Positions 1-6,153 of a stretch of DNA of 30,577 nucleotides are shown piece by piece. The number at the start of each line of letters is the position of its first letter. Within the stretch, counting starts at the first letter, position 1. The DNA comes from UMGS75 sp051872775 (GTDB lineage: Bacteria; Bacillota_I; Bacilli_A; ML615J-28; CAG-313). The stretch covers positions 1-30,577 of the forward strand of contig JBJEEE010000081.1 of assembly GCA_051872775.1 (NCBI GenBank), given 5' to 3'. Below the pieces are notes generated by a model, which searched no databases, was not told the origin of the DNA, and worked only from the letters and a program-made list of their open reading frames with translations. Both the position numbers and the translations under genes were made by a program.

Positions 1-70
1 ATCGGCATAAATTTTTATTTTTATTATCTGTCTACTTGACAGACATCAGTTCATTTAAACCCGTTTTATT

Positions 71-1171
71 TTATTTCTTTTTGTTGCTTTTTTGAGGTTG
101 CTTTGCTTTTTGGCCTTTTTTATCTGATCCACCCTCAGCAGGATCCATCCAAATTAAATAGAATAATACCGCGATAACAGCAGATATAACAAAAGCGATT
201 GAACTATGTAAGATTACTTTTCCCGCAACCACACTACCATAAGATTTACATTGTAGAGGATCTTTAGTACAACCATCTTCATAACTTAATTGATCCATAG
301 AAGTAACGTCTTGAATTGAGCCAGTAAAAAGACGAACATTTGTATCATCAGTAGTATCAACAAGAGTAAATGAAACATTTCCTGTTGTGGTAACAGGCTT
401 TCCGTTACTATCAACTGGGTTAGTTATTGAAACATGGTTAATGTCTGTTTTTAAAGACATATTAAATACTAAATGTTGTGAGTCGTCATTTTCTTCATCC
501 ACGTTGGTATATCCAGAGTCATAAATAGGGAAAGTTGCACTTACATCTGCATCTCCAGTATAACCAAATGTTGTAATATAACCAAGAGTAGTTGAAGGAT
601 TATTATTTGAATCTTCATCATATCTCTTTAGATAAGCAACGTCTAATAAATCAAGACCTAATTTATCTGCGTCTTCTATTTCTTCTTCGTCGCTAGCTCT
701 ACCAGTTCCATCAACAATAATTAGTTCTAGATTAGAAAGACTAAATGTTGAGTTTTTGTAATTAATGTTGTAAAAATAGAAATAATAATTATAAGTCCAT
801 TCACTATCTGAATAGGTAGCTGTTGCATAAACATCAATATCAAAATAATTAGGAACGTGAATTGTACCATTATTAAAGGATAAAACACTAGAATTATCAG
901 TAGATGATGTTACTTTTTCTTCTGTATCAGGATTAATAATTGATACTTTATCGTTGCCTTTTGCATATTTTGTAAATTGCATTTCTACAAAGTTGTGAAT
1001 TAAATCACTTGCAGGTTGCTCTTCATAATCATCAACGTGAAAATACTCATCAAGGAATTTAAGCTTGTTACCTTCATATCCATGATATGAGTACCAGCAT
1101 ATACCAAAGGTTATTCCAACCACGATCAAAGTTGATATTAAGAAGGGGATTAATTTGAATCTAATTTTCAT
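71..1171 (-). CDS. Unrecognised membrane-anchored protein with large extracytoplasmic domain
   Basis: A 366-residue protein I do not recognise. The first ~25 residues hold a hydrophobic segment after a short basic start (MKIRFK), which fits a signal anchor. Residues ~30-310 are hydrophilic and rich in Asp, Ser, Thr, Asn and Tyr, as expected of an exported beta-rich domain. A second hydrophobic helix lies near residues 322-343 (around AFVISAVIAVLFYLIW), followed by a very basic Lys/Gln tail that should remain in the cytoplasm. Two Cys (near CTKDPLQC) just before the second helix could form a disulphide. The start is supported by an AAGGAG ribosome site a few bases upstream and by a good minus-strand promoter. 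It is transcribed away from the 1370 operon. No function can be assigned; a surface or envelope role is inferred only from topology. Confidence 0.75.
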   Translation of the reverse strand: MKIRFKLIPFLISTLIVVGITFGICWYSYHGYEGNKLKFLDEYFHVDDYEEQPASDLIHNFVEMQFTKYAKGNDKVSIINPDTEEKVTSSTDNSSVLSFNNGTIHVPNYFDIDVYATATYSDSEWTYNYYFYFYNINYKNSTFSLSNLELIIVDGTGRASDEEEIEDADKLGLDLLDVAYLKRYDEDSNNNPSTTLGYITTFGYTGDADVSATFPIYDSGYTNVDEENDDSQHLVFNMSLKTDINHVSITNPVDSNGKPVTTTGNVSFTLVDTTDDTNVRLFTGSIQDVTSMDQLSYEDGCTKDPLQCKSYGSVVAGKVILHSSIAFVISAVIAVLFYLIWMDPAEGGSDKKGQKAKQPQKSNKKK

Positions 1172-1202
1172 ATTTTTTTCTCCTTTTTATTTGTTCTTAT
1201 TT

Positions 1203-1231
1203 ATTATATCATTTTTTTAAATATTAATCAA
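1203..1231 (-). promoter_or_regulatory. Sigma-A-type promoter for the 71-1171 gene
   Basis: Read on the minus strand, -35 TTGATT (1226-1231) is followed by a 17-base spacer and a perfect -10 TATAAT (1203-1208). It lies 32 bases upstream of the start codon and has an AAGGAG ribosome site downstream of it. Confidence 0.6.
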
Positions 1232-1289
1232 CTAAAATATTTACAAGAATATAATATAGTAAAGGAAATAGTATGCGAATACAAGCAAA

Positions 1290-1334
1290 TACATTTTATA
1301 CATTAAAATACATTTTACTTGACAAAAATACATT
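1290..1334 (+). repeat. Four TACATT direct repeats, roughly helically phased
   Basis: TACATT occurs at 1290-1295, 1299-1304, 1309-1314 and 1329-1334, i.e. spaced 9, 10 and 20 bases, one copy lying between the -35 and -10 boxes of the downstream promoter. Repeats on one face of the helix often bind a regulator cooperatively, but in an AT-rich background chance is possible. Confidence 0.4.
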
Positions 1335-1347
1335 AGAATGATATACT
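1319..1347 (+). promoter_or_regulatory. Strong sigma-A-type promoter of the 1370-nfeD-SPFH operon
   Basis: Perfect -35 TTGACA (1319-1324), 17-base spacer, -10 TATACT (1342-1347). The ribosome site AGAAGGAGGG follows at about 1354-1363, just before the ATG at 1370. Confidence 0.8.
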
Positions 1348-1369
1348 GATTACAGAAGGAGGGAAAAGC

Positions 1370-1738
1370 ATGATTGATTGGATAAACAACGATAAAAACA
1401 GCGCAATAACTATATATAACAATAATATTACTTTAAGCAAGCATGCATCTCGTTTTTTTGAAGACGCTTATGGGGTTAATGTAGGAGTAGATGTGGAAAC
1501 AAAAGAGTTGATAATTAAGAAAGTTAGCAAAGAAGAGTTTGATAACGGTTCTAATTGTCACAAGATTGAAATTAAAGCAAGTTATGGACGTATTAGTTCA
1601 AAAGCCCTTGTTTCTAAAGTTTGTGAGAAACTAGGTCTTAATTTGAATAATCATCAATCGCTTAAACTTGATGCTAAATGGAATAACGCTAAAAAAATGT
1701 TGATTGTTGATACAAACAGAAAGGAAGGACAAAAGTGA
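1370..1738 (+). CDS. Unrecognised small cytoplasmic protein in the NfeD/SPFH operon
   Basis: A 122-residue protein with no signal peptide or membrane segment. The N-terminal half (ITIYNNNITLSKHASRFFEDA, then VNVGVDVETKELIIKKVSK) has an alternating pattern that predicts a small beta-rich fold, somewhat reminiscent of AbrB/SpoVT-like swapped-hairpin DNA-binding domains. The C-terminal half ends in a charged, basic stretch. That resemblance is only an impression, not a family assignment. The start has a strong AGGAGG site. Its stop overlaps the next start (TGATG at 1736-1740), so it is translationally coupled to the NfeD-like gene. Co-transcription suggests a role linked to the membrane-microdomain proteins or their regulation, which is inference. 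Confidence 0.75.
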   Translation: MIDWINNDKNSAITIYNNNITLSKHASRFFEDAYGVNVGVDVETKELIIKKVSKEEFDNGSNCHKIEIKASYGRISSKALVSKVCEKLGLNLNNHQSLKLDAKWNNAKKMLIVDTNRKEGQK

Positions 1739-2214
1739 TGGTTACTTTGTTTAATAATAATACACTTGCTATAATATCTATTGTATTTTGGGCTATAGTT
1801 ATTGTTTTGAGTTTAATTGTAGAAGCGCAGACATCAGACTTAGTTTCGGTTTGGTTTGGAGTTGGTGCAATACCATCATTAGTTTGTGCCGTATTTGAGG
1901 TACATATTAGTATTCAGATTCTACTATTCGCAATAATATCTGGTTTATTGGTTCTTATAACGAGACCATTAGTTAAAAACTTTAACAGGAAAAATACTAT
2001 ACCGACAAACTCAGATCGTTTAATTGGAATGCTTGCAACAGTTATTGAAGCAATTCCATGTGATGGAAAAGGAAAAGTAAAAATAGAGTTCCAAGAATGG
2101 AGCGCCATAAGTGCTACTCATAATTTAATAGAAGCAGGAACTCAAGTTGTTGTAAAAGAAATTAGAGGTAACAAATTGGTAGTTGAAATTGTTACCGATT
2201 CAGAAATTAAGTAA
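1738..2214 (+). CDS. NfeD-like membrane protein
   Basis: A 158-residue protein with three closely spaced hydrophobic segments in the first ~85 residues, followed by a soluble C-terminal domain of ~70 residues (LIGMLATVIEAI, then GKGKVKIEFQEWSA and GTQVVVKEIRGNKLVVE) that has the pattern of the five-stranded NfeD OB-fold. NfeD proteins partner with SPFH/stomatin proteins in lipid microdomains, and that partner follows immediately. The ATG at 1738 overlaps the preceding stop and is ~8 bases after AAGGAAGGA; an in-frame GTG one codon earlier (1735) is less likely. Length and topology match the short NfeD1b type without a protease domain. Confidence 0.85.
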   Translation: MVTLFNNNTLAIISIVFWAIVIVLSLIVEAQTSDLVSVWFGVGAIPSLVCAVFEVHISIQILLFAIISGLLVLITRPLVKNFNRKNTIPTNSDRLIGMLATVIEAIPCDGKGKVKIEFQEWSAISATHNLIEAGTQVVVKEIRGNKLVVEIVTDSEIK

Positions 2215-2227
2215 AGGAGAAAAGAAA

Positions 2228-3196
2228 ATGTTAGAAGGATTATTAATAGCGTTAGCTGTTATATTAATTGTTGTGGTAATTATTATTATATCTTGCATTA
2301 AAGTAGTTCCACAAACAAAAGCCTATGTTGTAGAAAGATTAGGTAAATTTTACAAAGTTTGGGGAACTGGAATTCATTTTTTGTGCCCATTTATTGATAA
2401 AATTGCCAATGATTCAAGTTCAGTGTCTTATAATCAAAAATTTTCAACTGGTAAGACAGGTATTGTGAATTTAAAAGAACAAGTTATTGACTTTGATCCA
2501 CAACCTGTGATTACTAAAGATAATGTAACAATGCAAATAGATACGGTTATTTATTTCCAAATTACTGACCCAAAAGCTTACGTATATGGTGTATCTAATC
2601 CTATAAGAGCACTTGATACTCTTACAACTACAACCATTCGTAATATCATGGGAGCACTTGATTTGGATGAAGCATTAACGAGTCGTGAAATCGTAAATGC
2701 TAAAATGAGAGAGATTTTAGATGATGCAACAGACCCATGGGGAATAAAGGTTGTTCGTGTCGAGGTTAAGAATATAATGCCTCCTAAAGATATTAGAGAA
2801 GCAATGGAAAAACAAATGAGAGCAGAAAGAGAAAGACGTGAAGCAATACTACGTGCAGAAGGGGAAAAACAAGCTGCTATTCTTGCTGCAGAAGGATATA
2901 AAGAATCACAAATTTTAAGAGCTGAAGCTGCACGCGAGGCATCAATTCGTGAAGCAGAAGGTCAAGCCAGAGCTATTTATTTGATTAATGAAGCCCAAGC
3001 CCAAGCTCTAGAAATGTTAAAGAGAGTTGGCGGAGAACAAGGATTGCTTATTTTAAAAGCTTATGAAGCTCTAGAAAAAATGGCAGATGGTAAAGCAACG
3101 AAAATTATTGTTCCGTCTGATATGCAAGGGATTGCTGGAACAGCTATGAGTATTAAAGAAATCATAAGTCAACAAGTTGAAGGGGAAAAACAATAA
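2228..3196 (+). CDS. SPFH/stomatin-family membrane protein (QmcA/YbbK-like)
   Basis: A 322-residue protein with one N-terminal hydrophobic helix (residues ~3-25), then an SPFH/band-7 domain (KVVPQTKAYVVERLGKF, with the conserved ITKDNVTMQIDTVIYFQI and ALDTLTTTTIRNIMG regions). A long charged helix rich in Ala/Glu/Arg (residues ~195-260) and a short hydrophobic C-terminal region follow. Such proteins oligomerise at the membrane, organise microdomains and influence membrane proteases. The adjacent NfeD-like gene is the classic partner. The ATG at 2228 was chosen because AAAGGAG (2213-2219) sits ~8 bases upstream; the in-frame TTG at 2183 would extend into the upstream gene and has no ribosome site. 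A terminator follows directly. Confidence 0.92.
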   Translation: MLEGLLIALAVILIVVVIIIISCIKVVPQTKAYVVERLGKFYKVWGTGIHFLCPFIDKIANDSSSVSYNQKFSTGKTGIVNLKEQVIDFDPQPVITKDNVTMQIDTVIYFQITDPKAYVYGVSNPIRALDTLTTTTIRNIMGALDLDEALTSREIVNAKMREILDDATDPWGIKVVRVEVKNIMPPKDIREAMEKQMRAERERREAILRAEGEKQAAILAAEGYKESQILRAEAAREASIREAEGQARAIYLINEAQAQALEMLKRVGGEQGLLILKAYEALEKMADGKATKIIVPSDMQGIAGTAMSIKEIISQQVEGEKQ

Positions 3197-3201
3197 AAAA
3201 C

Positions 3202-3241
3202 GAGAACTTAGTAGTTTCATACATACTAAGTTCTTTTTTTG
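3202..3241. terminator. Bidirectional rho-independent terminator between convergent genes
   Basis: An 11-bp stem (AGAACTTAGTA 3203-3213 with TACTAAGTTCT 3224-3234) encloses a 10-base loop. A T-run (3234-3241) follows on the + strand and an A-run (3195-3200) precedes it, giving a T-run on the minus strand. It can end both the SPFH operon and the minus-strand gene, whose TAG stop (3226-3228) lies inside the stem. Confidence 0.85.
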
Positions 3242-4170
3242 TTAATTGTCAAAAAGAAAAGGAAAATGAGAACAGTAGTAATATTATATATAATATGACT
3301 AAGCGATACCATGGCTGCATTTGTTAGATTAAGAACTTTACCTAGTATACATATAAATTTTTCATATTGAGATATCAAAACCATAAAAATTATTGAACCT
3401 ATGAAGTTAAATAAAAAATTGATAAAAGCAACCTTTTTTGCATCTTTAGTGCCTACAAAACTTGCAATACAACCGGTAAAAGTAGTACCAATATTTGCAC
3501 CTAACATAAAGGCAATACTTGATTTTAATAAGATAACATTCGAATTAGATAGTTTTTGAATCATTCCGATACCTGCACTTGAAGATTGAATTAAAGCCGT
3601 AACGATTATCCCAATTATAAAAAAAGAGAATGAAGAAACATTTAAATTATTAAGTAGTGTAGAAAAGCTTTCCTGTCTTAATAGTATTTCTAAATTTTTT
3701 ACAAGATAGTTTAGGCCAAAAAATAAATAGCCTAATCCATATATAATAGATGTAATAACTTTATTTTTGTTTGAATGATAAAACATATATATAATTGAGG
3801 CTAATAATAGCAAAAATGGAACAAATAAAGAAAAATCAAAACTAAACAAGAGAGAAGAAAACGATGTACCAATATTGGACGCAACAACAATAATTAGTCC
3901 TTTTTTAAATGTTAAATGCTTAGATGATATAAAAGAAAGGGTGATTGCGGTAACAGCGGTTGAAGAACTGGTTATAGCTGTAAGTATTACGCCAATCAAA
4001 AAGCACTTAAATGTTGTGTTGGTGTAAGTATATATAATGTGTTCAAATTTTTTTTCTGTAATCCTTTCTAATGAATTAGTTAATAGATTTATTCCATATA
4101 GAAAGACACATAGTCCAATAATACTATTCATAATAGTTGTAAATATTAAATCTTTCAAAGTTGTCACCAT
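3226..4170 (-). CDS. Na+/phosphate cotransporter family protein (NptA/Na-Pi type), short form
   Basis: A 314-residue polytopic membrane protein with an internal two-fold repeat: TSSSTA (67-72) followed by SNIGTS (98-103), and QSSSAG (195-200) followed by ANIGTT (225-230). Paired SSS and NIGT signatures are the hallmark of Na/Pi cotransporter (PF02690-type) proteins, where they form substrate- and sodium-binding loops. About eight hydrophobic segments are visible. Many bacterial homologues are ~500 residues with a C-terminal PhoU-like domain; this one stops after the transport domain. No convincing ribosome site precedes the ATG at 4170, so the start is uncertain. It converges on the SPFH gene and shares its terminator. 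Phosphate as substrate is inferred from the family. Confidence 0.85.
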   Translation of the reverse strand: MVTTLKDLIFTTIMNSIIGLCVFLYGINLLTNSLERITEKKFEHIIYTYTNTTFKCFLIGVILTAITSSSTAVTAITLSFISSKHLTFKKGLIIVVASNIGTSFSSLLFSFDFSLFVPFLLLLASIIYMFYHSNKNKVITSIIYGLGYLFFGLNYLVKNLEILLRQESFSTLLNNLNVSSFSFFIIGIIVTALIQSSSAGIGMIQKLSNSNVILLKSSIAFMLGANIGTTFTGCIASFVGTKDAKKVAFINFLFNFIGSIIFMVLISQYEKFICILGKVLNLTNAAMVSLSHIIYNITTVLIFLFFLTINKKRT

Positions 4171-4276
4171 TAAATACTATTAAAGAATATGAAAAAATAT
4201 TATTAATAAAAAAAATAAGTAAAAAAAATAAATAAAAGGCAAAATATGATATGATATAACAAAGGAAGTGAGTAAA

Positions 4277-6073
4277 ATGTTTTTACCTGTCAATAAACAA
4301 GATATGATTGAAAGAGGATGGGATGGTCTAGATTTTGTATATATATCTGGTGATGCATATGTTGATCATCCATCGTTTGGTGTTGCCATTATTAGTAGAG
4401 TATTAGAAGCAAATGGATATAAAATAGGAATAATAGCACAACCAGACATTAGCAGTCCTAATTGGATGGATGTGTTTGGCACGCCACGTTTAGGATTCTT
4501 AGTGACAGCAGGAAATATTGATTCAATGGTAAATCATTATTCGGTTAGTAAGCGAAGAAGAGACTACGACTATTATTCTCCTGGAGGAAAGATGGGACTA
4601 CGTCCAGATTATCCAACAATCGTATATACGAAAGCATTAAAAGAAAAATATCCAGACATTCCGGTGCTAGTTGGAGGAATAGAAGCATCGCTTAGAAGAC
4701 TCGCTCATTATGACTATTTAAGCAATAGTCTTAAAAAAAGTATCTTGATTGATTCTGGCGCCGATATTCTTATGTATGGAATGGGAGAAAGAAGTATTGT
4801 GGAGCTTGCGGATGGATTAGCAGCAGGACTAAAAGCAGAAGATTTAATATATATAAAAGGAACCGTATGGAAAACCTACGATCAATCTTTAATTCCAAGT
4901 GATGCAATAATGCTTCCCACATATAAAGAATTATGTCAAGACAAGATTAACTACGCTAAAAGTTTTTATATTCAATATCAAAATTGCGACGCCTTTAATG
5001 CTAAACCATTGGTGGAAAAATATAAGAATATATATGTTGTTCAAAACACGCCATCGGAACCATTATCAAGAGATATGATGGATTGGGTATATCAATTACC
5101 ATATGAACGAAATTATCATCCGATGTATGATAAAATGGGAGGAATACCGGCCATTCAAGAGGTAAAACACAGTATTACAATTAATCGTGGATGTTTTGGT
5201 GGATGCAGTTTTTGTGCATTAACTTCTCATCAAGGGAGAATTATTCAGTCAAGAAGCAAGGAATCGGTAATCGAAGAAGCCAAAATCATTATAAAAGATC
5301 CATCTTTTAAAGGATATATAAACGATATTGGTGGACCAACCGCTAATTTTTATAATCCGTCTTGTCAAGAACAACTAAAACGAGGAACATGTAAAAACAA
5401 GGAATGCTTGCATCCTAAACCTTGCAAAAACTTAATCGTAAGTCACCTTGAATATTTAGACATTTTAAGGGCAGTAAGAAAACTTCCAGGAGTAAAGAAA
5501 GTGTTTATACGAAGCGGCATTAGATACGATTATTTAATGTATGACAAAGACCCTACTTTCTTTAAAGAATTAGTACAATATCATATTTCGGGTCAGTTGA
5601 AAGTTGCACCAGAACATGTTAGCAACTGCGTTCTTTATTATATGCAAAAGCCTAATAATGAACTATATAACGAATTTGTGAAAAAGTACAAAAGTATTAA
5701 TAAAGAATTAAATAAAAATCAGTTTTTGGTCCCATATTTAATGAGTAGCCATCCCGGTTCAACAATAGATGATGCAATTAAGCTTGCAGAATATTTGAAT
5801 AAGGAAAAATTGAGTGTAGAACAAGTTCAAGACTTCTATCCAACCCCATCTACGCTATCTACGTGTATGTATTATACTGGAGTTGATCCACGAACTTTAA
5901 AACCAGTATATGTTGCTACATCAAAAGAAGAAAAGGCAATGCAAAGAGCACTAATCCAATATCGTAACCCTAAAAATTATGATTTAGTAAAAAAAGCTTT
6001 AATAAAAGCAAAACGATTTGATTTAATTGGATATGGTGAACACTGTTTAATTAGGCCAAATAAAAGCAAATAA
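4277..6073 (+). CDS. ygiQ: YgiQ-family (UPF0313) radical SAM protein
   Basis: A 598-residue protein with the radical SAM cluster motif C306-x3-C310-x2-C313 (CFGGCSFC), which binds a [4Fe-4S] cluster and S-adenosylmethionine. It is preceded by an N-terminal region resembling the B12-binding-like domain of the family (DGLDFVYISGDAYVDHPSFG is the typical opening). A second Cys-rich segment lies near CKNKECLHPKPC, and the C-terminal region has the usual QVQDFYPTPST. Length agrees with YgiQ proteins, whose reaction is unknown to me. The ATG at 4277 is chosen because GGAAG lies at 4264-4268; the in-frame GTG at 4268 overlaps that site. It is transcribed divergently from the transporter gene. Confidence 0.92.
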   Translation: MFLPVNKQDMIERGWDGLDFVYISGDAYVDHPSFGVAIISRVLEANGYKIGIIAQPDISSPNWMDVFGTPRLGFLVTAGNIDSMVNHYSVSKRRRDYDYYSPGGKMGLRPDYPTIVYTKALKEKYPDIPVLVGGIEASLRRLAHYDYLSNSLKKSILIDSGADILMYGMGERSIVELADGLAAGLKAEDLIYIKGTVWKTYDQSLIPSDAIMLPTYKELCQDKINYAKSFYIQYQNCDAFNAKPLVEKYKNIYVVQNTPSEPLSRDMMDWVYQLPYERNYHPMYDKMGGIPAIQEVKHSITINRGCFGGCSFCALTSHQGRIIQSRSKESVIEEAKIIIKDPSFKGYINDIGGPTANFYNPSCQEQLKRGTCKNKECLHPKPCKNLIVSHLEYLDILRAVRKLPGVKKVFIRSGIRYDYLMYDKDPTFFKELVQYHISGQLKVAPEHVSNCVLYYMQKPNNELYNEFVKKYKSINKELNKNQFLVPYLMSSHPGSTIDDAIKLAEYLNKEKLSVEQVQDFYPTPSTLSTCMYYTGVDPRTLKPVYVATSKEEKAMQRALIQYRNPKNYDLVKKALIKAKRFDLIGYGEHCLIRPNKSK

Positions 6074-6100
6074 AAAGCAATGCAAAGGAATCAAAAAAAA

Positions 6101-6128
6101 TTCAATTATATGATATAATATATATAAT
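6101..6128 (+). promoter_or_regulatory. Possible promoter of dnaX-ybaB-recR
   Basis: A perfect -10 TATAAT at 6123-6128 has only a weak -35 (TTCAAT 6101-6106, 16-base spacer). A second TATAAT at 6114-6119 is an alternative. The ribosome site AAAGGAGTGG lies at 6137-6146. Confidence 0.4.
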
Positions 6129-6153
6129 GAACAAGTAAAAGGAGTGGTAAAGT

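Noticed and set aside
28..43. Hairpin TCTGTC-TACT-TGACAGA near the window start, possible terminator of the 71-1171 gene
   Set aside because: The T-run lies on the wrong side for a minus-strand transcript (A-rich follows), so it does not look like an intrinsic terminator for that gene.
6074..6153. SRP RNA gene, often found upstream of dnaX in Bacillota
   Set aside because: The 80-base gap is too short and lacks the conserved GGAA/AGCAG core of the SRP Alu/helix-8 region.
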